Assembly: GCA_043748015.1 (NCBI GenBank) | Contig: JAYTOA010000160.1 | Coordinates: 1-6,729, forward strand | Direction of reading: 5' to 3' | DNA length: 6,729 bases | Source: JAIBBG01 sp043748015 | Lineage (GTDB): Bacteria; Bacteroidota; Bacteroidia; Flavobacteriales_D; Sanyastnellaceae | Shown: one piece after another, positions 1 through 6,604 of the stretch | Layout of the letters: every line of letters begins with the position of its first letter | Position numbering within the stretch: the first letter of the stretch is position 1 | The notes under the pieces: generated by a model | The model's input: only the letters and a program-made list of their open reading frames with translations | Told to the model about the DNA's origin: nothing | Databases searched by the model: none | Program-made: the position numbers and the translations under genes

Positions 1-6
1 TATTGA

Positions 7-990
7 TCAAACTTTTGAAAGCTCGCTCTTCAGAAATAGGATGGCGGGAATGGCAACTGCATCTTCGTTTTTCAATTCAGCGAGATCGATGCTCAACCAA
101 TCACCCAAGTGAATGAGATACATTGAACGCTCAATGCGACTGCTTCCTTTTGACCACGCCTCAATGATAGTGTCGCACTTTTCTCCCATCAACTTTTTGC
201 AAAGCTCCATACGTAATTGTGAACGTTTGTGGTCATCTTCATTGCGAATGATGATCACAGCTACACGATTGTCGCCACCTGTCCAACCTACCAATTCGTT
301 GTGGTTCATCTCCGGAAAAATGTGATGCCAGCAAAGCATTTTGGAATTCTCATTGATTTGCTGTCTCCAGCGGATAGCAACGCCTTCGTACTGCGCCTCG
401 CTGTACAAAACAGGTATGCGTTCTACGATTTGTTCTGCTATGTTTTTTGAAGTAGTACGAATATTTGATATATCGCTGTTGATGAGCGCAATGCTGTTCT
501 CAATTTCTTTTTCGAAATAATTATTGATGAAGCCATAAGCTTTTAAAACGAAAAACAATTGCACAGAACTATATCCGAACATCGATCTCGGCGGGTTACC
601 ACCTGGAATGATGATGTGGTTGAAACCTTTTTCTTTCGCCATAGCAAGGATTTTCCCCCCGCTAGTAATACATGCGATTTCCGCACCTTTTGCCATTCCT
701 TCATTCATGGCGGCAACTGTTTCTTCTGTGTCGCCGCTATAGCTGCTGATGATCAGCAGCGTATTCTGCGAAACAAATTCCGGTAGCACATAATCGTTCG
801 TGCAAACTATCGGCAGCGCGATTTTTTCAGCCACCAATTGACTAACGATCTTTCCACCGATACCACTACCGCCAAGCCCTGAAATGACGATGTTCTCTAA
901 TTTTCTATCTGTATTCTTCAGCGTCGATGCGCGGCCAATCTGAAGTGCTTCTTGTAAATGTGCGGGAAATGCCTCTACTAATTTTTTCAT
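7..990 (-). CDS. Bifunctional phosphoglucose/phosphomannose isomerase (SIS family)
   Basis: Cytosolic sugar isomerase expected to interconvert glucose-6-P, fructose-6-P and mannose-6-P, feeding glycolysis and mannose-nucleotide synthesis. The 327-residue product fits the family. An N-terminal SIS domain carries GLGGSGIGG (about residues 38-46) and the phosphosugar-binding SSYSGDTEET (82-91). PPRSMFGY (133-140) includes Arg135. The C-terminal part holds NENSK (Glu214) and FPEMNHNE (His230). The Glu/His pair 16 residues apart matches my memory of the catalytic pair of archaeal PGI/PMI, so the active site looks intact. The frame stays open 22 codons upstream to 1056, but that extension has no family similarity and a Bacteroidota-type promoter element lies inside it, so the ATG at 988-990 is preferred. 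Transcribed alone, divergently from the radical SAM operon. The stop lies 6 bp from the window edge, so any downstream partner is out of view. This differs from the classical hexose-phosphate isomerase Pgi. Confidence 0.93.
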   Translation of the reverse strand: MKKLVEAFPAHLQEALQIGRASTLKNTDRKLENIVISGLGGSGIGGKIVSQLVAEKIALPIVCTNDYVLPEFVSQNTLLIISSYSGDTEETVAAMNEGMAKGAEIACITSGGKILAMAKEKGFNHIIIPGGNPPRSMFGYSSVQLFFVLKAYGFINNYFEKEIENSIALINSDISNIRTTSKNIAEQIVERIPVLYSEAQYEGVAIRWRQQINENSKMLCWHHIFPEMNHNELVGWTGGDNRVAVIIIRNEDDHKRSQLRMELCKKLMGEKCDTIIEAWSKGSSRIERSMYLIHLGDWLSIDLAELKNEDAVAIPAILFLKSELSKV

Positions 991-1015
991 CTTATTCTTC
1001 TGATAATTAAGGGTG

Positions 1016-1023
1016 CAAATGTA
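1016..1023 (-). promoter_or_regulatory. Bacteroidota-type -7 promoter element of the isomerase gene
   Basis: The minus strand reads TACATTTG here, a full match to the TAnnTTTG -7 consensus of Bacteroidota. Transcription would begin near 1010, giving a leader of about 20 nt before the ATG at 990. A possible -33 TTG lies at 1048-1050, but its 24-nt gap to the -7 element is longer than the usual 20 or so, so only the -7 box is convincing. If correct, it excludes the upstream start at 1056 for the isomerase. Confidence 0.6.
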
Positions 1024-1103
1024 GGTATTGATTTTCACGTACCGTAGCAATGACATTGTGCTTTTGTGAATATTTCAGGTTCATTATTGATGTTTTTGGA
1101 CAT

Positions 1104-1121
1104 AATTTCAAGCCTGAAATT
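1104..1121 (+). promoter_or_regulatory. Perfect 7-bp dyad just before the radical SAM start
   Basis: AATTTCA and TGAAATT pair perfectly around a 4-nt AGCC loop, ending 4 nt before the ATG at 1126. It could form an RNA hairpin masking the ribosome-binding region or be a DNA-level operator for the three-gene operon. The stem is AT-rich and short, so chance is possible. No convincing plus-strand TAnnTTTG box was found in 991-1125; the closest is TGCTTTTG at 1059-1066, with one mismatch and no well-spaced -33 element. Confidence 0.3.
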
Positions 1122-1125
1122 GATC

Positions 1126-2217
1126 ATGTCAAAAACGGGAATTCACATAGATAATAGTAAGTTGGAAGGCGGGCGTGGCGCACAACTAAATACGCACAAT
1201 CGTTTTTTGAAACATCGGTACGAGTCGACCAATGATCCGGTCATGGCTTGGCAACTCGAGGAAGATGACGATAATCCGCGTACGAAATTTATCGAGGTTT
1301 TTCCGAAAAACATTCTCTCAAAAAACAATAGTCCTGACATCCCATTTGATTACAGCATCAACCCATACAATGGATGCGAGCACGGTTGCGTCTATTGCTA
1401 TGCGCGCAACTCCCATGAGTATTGGGGATATAGTGCCGGTATAGATTTCGAGGAAAAAATTCTCTATAAGCCAAATGGTCATACCATGTTAAGGGAAATT
1501 TTTCGCAGTGGAAAATGGAAGCCGGAGTTGATCGTGTTGAGCGGTAACACCGACTGCTATCAGCCAGCTGAACGCAAAATGCAGTTGACTCGGAAACTTC
1601 TCGAAGTTTTTCTCGAACACAAACATCCCGTCGGTATCATTACCAAAAACGCTTTAATTCTTCGTGATCTCGACATTCTCAAAGAATTGAATGCGTTGAA
1701 TCTGGTGGGTGTAACGCTATCAATAACAACTTTGAATGAAGGGATACGACGCACCATGGAACCAAGAACGTCGTCCGTTGCGAATAAATTGAAAGCGCTG
1801 GAAAACCTCACTGCTGCAGGTATTCCAGTGAACATCAATATGGCGCCGATCATTCCGGGGATAAACAGTGATGAAATTTTCAACATTGTGGAAGAGGTTG
1901 GTAAGCGCGGCGCTTCATCTGTTTCATACATCATGGCGCGACTCAATGGGCAGATAGCTGAAATCTTCGAAGACTGGCTGCACAAAACATTGCCTGATCG
2001 AGCCGAAAAAGTTTTGAATCTTATCCGCGAGTCGCATGGAGGAACGTTGAATGAGTCGAGATGGAAAACCCGTATGAAGGGTGAAGGGAAATTTGCTGAG
2101 AATGTTTCTGACATGTTCAAGGTAGCTCGTAAACAATTCATCAATCCTTCTGAGAAACGTACTCTCGATTATACCATCTTTACCACGAATTCAGAACAGC
2201 AACTCACCTTGTTTTAA
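1126..2217 (+). CDS. Radical SAM protein of the PA0069 / spore-photoproduct-lyase-like family
   Basis: Iron-sulfur radical SAM enzyme whose reaction is not established; the family is related to spore photoproduct lyase (SPL) and often annotated as a DNA-repair photolyase. The 363-residue product has GGRGAQLN near the N-terminus (about 15-22), matching the family's GRGA signature, then INPYNGCEHGCVYCYAR, in which Cys84, Cys88 and Cys91 form the CxxxCxxC 4Fe-4S/SAM site. Downstream are SGNTDCYQPAER (139-150), KNALILRDLD (174-183), APIIPGIN (240-247) and the C-terminal RMKGEGKFAE (316-325), all typical of the family. The last five residues are QLTLF, resembling the beta-clamp-binding motif QL(S/D)LF. 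The frame opens at a GTG at 1066, but the 20 extra residues lack family similarity and ATG 1126 sits just before the conserved part. First gene of an operon: the next start is 7 bp after this stop. Confidence 0.9.
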   Translation: MSKTGIHIDNSKLEGGRGAQLNTHNRFLKHRYESTNDPVMAWQLEEDDDNPRTKFIEVFPKNILSKNNSPDIPFDYSINPYNGCEHGCVYCYARNSHEYWGYSAGIDFEEKILYKPNGHTMLREIFRSGKWKPELIVLSGNTDCYQPAERKMQLTRKLLEVFLEHKHPVGIITKNALILRDLDILKELNALNLVGVTLSITTLNEGIRRTMEPRTSSVANKLKALENLTAAGIPVNINMAPIIPGINSDEIFNIVEEVGKRGASSVSYIMARLNGQIAEIFEDWLHKTLPDRAEKVLNLIRESHGGTLNESRWKTRMKGEGKFAENVSDMFKVARKQFINPSEKRTLDYTIFTTNSEQQLTLF

Positions 2218-2224
2218 AACTAAC

Positions 2225-3208
2225 ATGACAACACACGCACAGACGAGATTTTTGAAACCCGCACAAGCATTGAATGAAATCCTTGCAAAGGGTAAATCAC
2301 AAAAGGACAAATCAACCTGGTTCTATAAAAGCGACGCACGCGACATTCTTTTTCGATTGGAGGCGCTTTGCAGAATCTATCGCAAAATGCACGATAAAAA
2401 ATTCTTTGACTATTGGTACAAGGAATTTAAACACATGGAAGATTTACTTGGTCGCATGGATCATTATGATGAGATGCACGCAGAGTTTTCAACTTACAAG
2501 GAGTTTAAGAAATCAGCGGATGCAATTTTTCTGAAGAGATACAAGGAGATATCAGATTTCCTTGCAGGAGCGCTGCTAAACGATGGCTGGTTGAACGGTG
2601 AGAAAATGGAAGCCTTCACAAATGGGTTGAATGACGTTAACTGGAGTGACGATGATGAAGACATGCTTGATTTTGGCGACACCATGTGCAATGAAATGGA
2701 TAAGCTTACTGACAAATATGCAAATGGCGAACTTGATCCATTCAAGCTGGAAGCCGGTATGCACGAGTTCAGAAGACGTTTGCGCTGGGTTAGCATTTAC
2801 GCTCAGGCTGCCAATGGCATGGTGCAATTGCGACCAATAAAAAATATTCCAGCCAATCTTGCAAAATATTGCCCTAAAGAAATCACCTCCTCGCCTTTCA
2901 ATGTTTTTGATAAAGCTGCAAAGGGTCAGGAGACCATCATCATCCAATCCACCCATTTCTACGCATTGAGTTGGTTGATTTTGCGATTGAGCAGGTTGAA
3001 AGATATTGGCGTTCGTTACGACTCTTTCAATGAAATGATGCGCGCCTCAGGATCGAAAGACGCAAAGGTGATTGCAAAATTCAAAGCAACATGCGAATAT
3101 GATCCTGATCAGATAGCAACACTTATAGAAAGCGACATCGACGATTTTATCTACAAGGATTTTATCTCTGAAAGAATTTGCAGAGACATCATGAGATCAT
3201 TCTCATGA
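2225..3208 (+). CDS. Unrecognised helical protein with a CHAD-like motif, between radical SAM and ogt genes
   Basis: I do not recognise this 327-residue protein as a named family. It has no signal peptide or membrane segment and appears soluble, largely alpha-helical and rich in charged and aromatic residues. Residues 179-188 read MHEFRRRLRW, close to the HxxRxxxRRLR helix that defines CHAD (conserved histidine alpha-helical) domains. The N-terminal half holds a Leu/Arg/Tyr-rich helical stretch (about 40-85), including LEALCRIYRK and MEDLLGRMDHYDEM, reminiscent of the second CHAD helix region with its LG..RD motif. A very acidic patch, SDDDEDMLDFGD (141-152), precedes the His/Arg motif. CHAD domains are linked to polyphosphate binding, but the resemblance is by eye and weak, so no function is assigned. 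It starts 7 bp after the radical SAM stop without a Shine-Dalgarno and ends in an ATGA overlap with ogt, so it is probably co-translated with both and shares their process. Confidence 0.85.
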   Translation: MTTHAQTRFLKPAQALNEILAKGKSQKDKSTWFYKSDARDILFRLEALCRIYRKMHDKKFFDYWYKEFKHMEDLLGRMDHYDEMHAEFSTYKEFKKSADAIFLKRYKEISDFLAGALLNDGWLNGEKMEAFTNGLNDVNWSDDDEDMLDFGDTMCNEMDKLTDKYANGELDPFKLEAGMHEFRRRLRWVSIYAQAANGMVQLRPIKNIPANLAKYCPKEITSSPFNVFDKAAKGQETIIIQSTHFYALSWLILRLSRLKDIGVRYDSFNEMMRASGSKDAKVIAKFKATCEYDPDQIATLIESDIDDFIYKDFISERICRDIMRSFS

Positions 3209-3693
3209 CGAGAACTGTCGCATATCTCGAATCGCCTTTGGGTTTGTTGAAACTCGTTGGCATCGCCCAATCGCTGTGCAGCCTTTCATTTGTTGCCAAA
3301 GAGGATGAAGACGAAATATTATCCGAGAATTTGACGCCGGTTATTCGGCAACTCAATGAATATTTCGCAGGAAATCGACAACAGTTTGTTCTTTCAATAC
3401 ACATGGAAGGGACACATTTTCAACGCAATGTCTGGGAGGAATTGATGAAGATTCCATTCGCGAGAATATGTTGCTATGAGGACATCGCGCGGAGTCTTGG
3501 TGATATAAAAGTGATTCGGGCAGCAGCGACTGCAAACGGCAGAAACCCACTACCCATCATCGTTCCATGTCATCGTGTGATTGGGAAAGATGGTTCACTT
3601 ACCGGTTACAGCGGCGGTCTTTGGCGCAAGAAATGGCTGCTGGATTTTGAGCAGAAGGAGTTGCAACCGAAGATCGGATTTGAGAACTCCTAG
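3205..3693 (+). CDS. ogt: Methylated-DNA--protein-cysteine methyltransferase (O6-alkylguanine-DNA alkyltransferase)
   Basis: Suicide DNA-repair protein that takes the alkyl group from O6-alkylguanine (and O4-alkylthymine) onto its own cysteine. The 162-residue length fits Ogt-type enzymes without an Ada regulatory domain. A short N-terminal domain (1-65; SPLGLLKLVG) leads into the DNA-binding/catalytic domain: FQRNVWEELMKIP (72-84), the helix-turn-helix region CCYEDIARSLGD (89-100), RAAATANGRNP with the probable Arg105 finger and Asn114 hinge, and the active-site IVPCHRVIG with Cys122, ending GYSGGLWRKKWLLDFE (134-149). All key residues are present. The frame could be read from a TTG at 3178, but the ATG at 3205 overlaps the previous stop as ATGA, giving a standard coupled start and the normal family N-terminus. 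Third and apparently last gene of the operon; a weak dyad follows about 15 bp after the stop. Confidence 0.96.
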   Translation: MTRTVAYLESPLGLLKLVGIAQSLCSLSFVAKEDEDEILSENLTPVIRQLNEYFAGNRQQFVLSIHMEGTHFQRNVWEELMKIPFARICCYEDIARSLGDIKVIRAAATANGRNPLPIIVPCHRVIGKDGSLTGYSGGLWRKKWLLDFEQKELQPKIGFENS

Positions 3694-3705
3694 CTTCACT
3701 TGACG

Positions 3706-3734
3706 CTTCTGTTTCAAACAGAATTAAACAGAAG
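3706..3734 (+). terminator. Possible weak terminator dyad after ogt
   Basis: CTTCTGTTT (3706-3714) and AAACAGAAG (3726-3734) form a perfect 9-bp inverted repeat with an 11-nt loop, starting 12 bp past the ogt stop. A direct repeat of AAACAGAA (3716-3723 and 3726-3733) offers an alternative pairing. No T-run follows immediately; the nearest, TTTTT, is about 25 nt downstream. It is plausible as an RNA 3' hairpin but not a textbook intrinsic terminator. Confidence 0.35.
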
Positions 3735-3855
3735 AAATTTCAGAAAGCACAGAAATAATTTTTGAATTCTGATTTAATGACTTGGTGATTGACGCGAGAC
3801 TCACTCTGTCAAAGCTTAAGAATCCCTTAAGTACAAACTCTTTGTTCCGCCTCGG

Positions 3856-3873
3856 AAAAAGTTCCGTGGAACT
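3856..3873 (-). terminator. Terminator-like hairpin downstream of the TonB receptor gene
   Basis: Read on the minus strand, AGTTCC-AC-GGAACT is followed directly by a run of T, starting 60 nt past the receptor stop. Flanking G.U and A-U pairs can lengthen the stem to about eight. The nominal 2-nt loop means the inner C-G pair would have to open, so the structure is modest, but its position and T-run fit a Rho-independent terminator for the metal operon. Confidence 0.42.
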
Positions 3874-3887
3874 CTGAACTCTGAACT
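3869..3887. repeat. Short tandem repeat, GAACTCT x 2.7
   Basis: Two full copies of the 7-nt unit GAACTCT and a partial GAACT lie in the convergent intergenic region, overlapping one arm of the terminator-like hairpin. Each copy offers an alternative partner for the GTTCC arm. It is short and may be a slippage product with no role. Confidence 0.6.
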
Positions 3888-3932
3888 AGGAACGAGCCAT
3901 GTTTCGGAAAATGATTGACGATTACTATCCCA

Positions 3933-6248
3933 CTATTCAATGATCCAACGAAACCCAACATACCCCATCCTTCCGAACACAGGTCCCCAAAGCAGTGATC
4001 CATCGAAGTTTTCACTCGCAGGATTTTCAGCGGAAACAATTGCGCTATGCACCATGAAATTGGTGATGTTTTCCACTCCGACATACAGCTCTACATTTTT
4101 TTTGAAGACATAAGTTACTTGTGAATTCAATAAGTAATAATCTATCGAATACTGCTGAGCTACCTGATCTCCGTGCTGATGATCTCCGCCTGTGATTGGT
4201 ATTCTTTTCTTGCTTATCCACTGAAGTGTCGCGTCAAACCGCCATTGCGCACCATTTGATTTTGCGCGTGTTTCATAGGCAACATTAGTGAAAGCACGGT
4301 GACGATTGACAAGCGGCTTATCTAGCATTCCATTCGTGTATTGCGTGCGCACTTCTAACCAGCGATATGCGAGGCGCCAGTCAAGGCGCTTGAATGGTGA
4401 CCATTCCATCTCTGCCTGCAGACTGTTGCTGAAACTTTTTCCTTCGAGGTTGTAAAACTTCGCATAGCGCGCTTCTTCCAAATCAAGTACAACTTGATTG
4501 ACGAAATTGGTGTGATATCCATCGAGAGAAAGTGTTCCATCGCGGTGATTCAATTTGAATTTGTGTATGAAGATCAAACCAGTGTTCCAGGCCTCTTCCA
4601 TCTTCAATCCATAGATGCCATTCGGATCATTGCCTCTCATCACGATGTCTCTGTTGGAAGCCAGTATACCCACATTGTCCATGATGACATTGGCTGTTCT
4701 GTAACCCAATCCGGATATAAATTTCAACGATGTGTTATCACTAAAGCTATATCGCGCATGCAAACGCGGCGTTACAAATGCACCGTAAATATTGTGGTAA
4801 TCGCCACGCAAACCCGCTACCGCCGTGAATTTGTCTTTCAGGTTTAAAGTGTACTCAGAGAAAATTCCCGGCACGGATTCCATTCTGTTCAGTTGAAAAG
4901 ATGAAAGCGTAACGGGTGGAATTTTACCATATGTAATGCTTTCTACATAATCATCATACACGTAGCTAACACCGGATGTAATCTTGTGCGAATCACTGAT
5001 GATTCGTGTTGCAAAGAGTAAATTGACACGTGCACTGAGTTGCTGCCCGGAGTAGTTGCGATATCCAAAACTTCCTTTTTGATCATGCCACGATGCACTT
5101 ACTTGTGATCCAAAACTTTTCCATGGTTTTTCAGCAAAGACATAACCCGTTTTTCCGGAGAAATCATATCGATCTGTTGTGATGTTTACACCCCAAAGTT
5201 GTGAACGGATTTCATCAGTTGGATTGTAATCGAGCGTTCCACTTACGCCTTTCATGCGTAAATAGTTTACGGAGTATTGTCCACCCAGGCCACTCTTTGT
5301 TGTGAGGTGCCACTCATTGCGAAGAATGAGATTGTTGAAGAGGGGATTGTCAAGAAAGCCGTCGCCATTCATGTCTGTGCGTATCTGTGACATTGAAACG
5401 TGTGCAAGAAAAATAGGCTTGAATTTGATCTTTGGTGTTGTCGCAGGAATCAGACCTACTGAACTTTCATCCGGATTTAAACCGGGTCGATAGATCACAT
5501 TCAACTCCAATCTTCCACCCATAGCCGCATACCCATTTATATGCAGTCGATCTGTGTTGTCAGGATTTTTCATCGCAACGTTTATCTGTCCGGTGATGCT
5601 TTCATAACCACTCGTTACTGATCCAACACCTTTCGCTATGTAAATGGATTTTATCCATGGACCCGGTACATATGTGAATCCGTACGTGCTCGCAAGTCCG
5701 CGAATGGCGGGAATATTATCGAACAACATTTGCGTGTACTTACCGTCGAGGCCGAGCATACGAATTTGTTTAGCTCCGGTGATCGCATCCGCAAATGTTG
5801 CATCAATGGACGCATTCGTTTCGAAACTTTCGCTGAGATTGCAACACGCTGCTTTACACAATTCCTTTTCTGTCAGCGTCTGAAAATTTTGTGGATTGCG
5901 TGTAGAAATATGTGTCGCACCCAATTCGCCGCGTACGTTCACAACATTACTCAATGTGTTCAATCGCAACTCTATATTGAGTTCTGTCTGACCGGCATAT
6001 TGAATGGTGTCGTTTAGATAGCCAACAAAGGAAACAATGAGTCGATCGGAATTGGGAGGAATACCAATTGAATAATGACCGGTTACATCTGTTGTCGTTC
6101 CACTGCGTGTTCCTTCCCATACAAGAACAGCACCGATCAGGGTTTCCTTTTTTCCGGCTCCATTATCCCCGAAAACCTTACCGTGAATTCCTTGTGCTTG
6201 CACATGGTGAAAGGCAAAGAGCGCCAAGATAATGATTGGTTTTTTCAT
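3933..6248 (-). CDS. TonB-dependent outer-membrane receptor, heavy-metal-associated type
   Basis: Outer-membrane beta-barrel predicted to import a ligand using TonB/ExbBD energy. The 771-residue precursor has a signal peptide, MKKPIIILALFAFHHVQA, with cleavage near residue 18; a carboxypeptidase-regulatory-like domain (about 20-105; GTTTDVTGHYSIGIP, SFVGY); a linker with Cys131, Cys135 and Cys136 in ELCKAACCNLSESFETN; a plug (about 137-230; MLGLDGKYTQMLFDNIP, GSVTSGYESITGQINV); and a barrel ending GPVFGRMGYVGFRW. The plug signature CCNLSESFETN and the C-terminal NPASENFDGSLLWGPVFGRM recall Bacteroidota receptors encoded beside HMA proteins in metal loci. A late loop contains DHQHGD (689-694), possibly metal-binding and probably extracellular. 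The gene starts 8 bp after the HMA stop, with purine-rich GAGAG just before the ATG, so the two form an operon. Copper or another soft metal is the inferred substrate; the plug alone does not settle it. Confidence 0.92.
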   Translation of the reverse strand: MKKPIIILALFAFHHVQAQGIHGKVFGDNGAGKKETLIGAVLVWEGTRSGTTTDVTGHYSIGIPPNSDRLIVSFVGYLNDTIQYAGQTELNIELRLNTLSNVVNVRGELGATHISTRNPQNFQTLTEKELCKAACCNLSESFETNASIDATFADAITGAKQIRMLGLDGKYTQMLFDNIPAIRGLASTYGFTYVPGPWIKSIYIAKGVGSVTSGYESITGQINVAMKNPDNTDRLHINGYAAMGGRLELNVIYRPGLNPDESSVGLIPATTPKIKFKPIFLAHVSMSQIRTDMNGDGFLDNPLFNNLILRNEWHLTTKSGLGGQYSVNYLRMKGVSGTLDYNPTDEIRSQLWGVNITTDRYDFSGKTGYVFAEKPWKSFGSQVSASWHDQKGSFGYRNYSGQQLSARVNLLFATRIISDSHKITSGVSYVYDDYVESITYGKIPPVTLSSFQLNRMESVPGIFSEYTLNLKDKFTAVAGLRGDYHNIYGAFVTPRLHARYSFSDNTSLKFISGLGYRTANVIMDNVGILASNRDIVMRGNDPNGIYGLKMEEAWNTGLIFIHKFKLNHRDGTLSLDGYHTNFVNQVVLDLEEARYAKFYNLEGKSFSNSLQAEMEWSPFKRLDWRLAYRWLEVRTQYTNGMLDKPLVNRHRAFTNVAYETRAKSNGAQWRFDATLQWISKKRIPITGGDHQHGDQVAQQYSIDYYLLNSQVTYVFKKNVELYVGVENITNFMVHSAIVSAENPASENFDGSLLWGPVFGRMGYVGFRWIIE

Positions 6249-6256
6249 CTCTCAGT

Positions 6257-6604
6257 TCAATGTTTTTCTAACTCTCTGTATTTGCAACACTCATGTACTT
6301 TGCCGTATTGAGATTCAGAACAGGTTGATTTTTCTGTGTCATATCCGGCTTCATTGAGAAGCTTGTGAATTTGCTCTTCACTTATTTTCTTAGGCTTATA
6401 AGTGATGGTGAGTTGATTTGTTGCGAGAACATAATCTGCTACAACTACGCCTTTCGTGTCGACTGCCTTCTCTATGGTCTCTTCACATAGACCACAAACA
6501 CCGGCCACCCAAAAGGAGGTAGTTATGTTTTTTGGTTGTTGTGCCGTCATTGAAATTACCAATGTCATGCTCAAGATTGTAAGGGAAATGTCTTTGATAT
6601 TCAT
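6257..6604 (-). CDS. Secreted heavy-metal-associated (HMA) domain protein
   Basis: Small metal-binding protein of 115 residues. The N-terminus, MNIKDISLTILSMTLVISMTA, looks like a Sec signal peptide (cleavage near 21), placing the mature protein in the periplasm or envelope rather than the cytosol, where most HMA chaperones act. The HMA domain spans about 27-90: VAGVCGLCEETIEKA carries the CxxC site (Cys37, Cys40), and the fold ends at HKLLNEAGYDTE. A C-terminal tail adds Cys95 and YGKVHECCKY with His104, Cys106 and Cys107, a second likely metal site that recurs in Bacteroidota relatives as I remember them. The ATG at 6602-6604 directly precedes the signal peptide. It is the first gene visible of a two-gene operon with the TonB receptor, suggesting metal delivery to or from the receptor or a sensing role. 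Copper is likeliest; mercury, zinc or nickel cannot be excluded. Confidence 0.9.
   Translation of the reverse strand: MNIKDISLTILSMTLVISMTAQQPKNITTSFWVAGVCGLCEETIEKAVDTKGVVVADYVLATNQLTITYKPKKISEEQIHKLLNEAGYDTEKSTCSESQYGKVHECCKYRELEKH

Larger units (their letters stand above)
3694..3932. other. Convergent intergenic region with short repeats
   Basis: These 239 bp lie between the convergent ends of ogt and the TonB receptor gene, with no convincing small gene. The region holds the 3706-3734 dyad, a pair of CTTAAG sites 5 nt apart (3815-3820 and 3826-3831) that can pair, a TTCCG/CGGAA hairpin (3845-3857), a GTTCC/GGAAC hairpin (3861-3872) and a tandem repeat of GAACTCT (3869-3887). Termination in both directions is the likely role. 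Confidence 0.5.

Noticed and set aside
120..135. Inverted repeat CATTGA/TCAATG
   Set aside because: A short 6-bp dyad inside the isomerase coding sequence with no T-run or regulatory context.
742..760. Perfect 8-bp dyad GCTGCTGA-TGA-TCAGCAGC
   Set aside because: It encodes the conserved LLIISS stretch of the SIS motif; the symmetry follows from that codon run rather than an evident regulatory role.
991..1056. N-terminal 22-residue extension of the isomerase from a start at 1056
   Set aside because: No family similarity, and a TACATTTG promoter element lies inside it at 1016-1023; the ATG at 990 gives the usual family length.
1066..1125. GTG start adding 20 hydrophobic residues to the radical SAM protein
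   Set aside because: It could mimic a signal or membrane segment, but the conserved family sequence begins just after ATG 1126 and an iron-sulfur radical SAM enzyme should be cytosolic.
1560..2144. 194-codon open frame antisense to the radical SAM gene
   Set aside because: It lies wholly inside a well-recognised gene on the other strand, and its product is Ser/Arg-rich without recognisable motifs; it is a coding shadow.
2576..2956. 126-codon open frame antisense to the unknown middle gene
   Set aside because: The sense frame is continuous, operonic and protein-like, while this product has no motif or plausible start context.
3178..3204. TTG start adding nine residues to Ogt
   Set aside because: The ATG at 3205 forms a standard ATGA overlap and yields the normal Ogt N-terminus.
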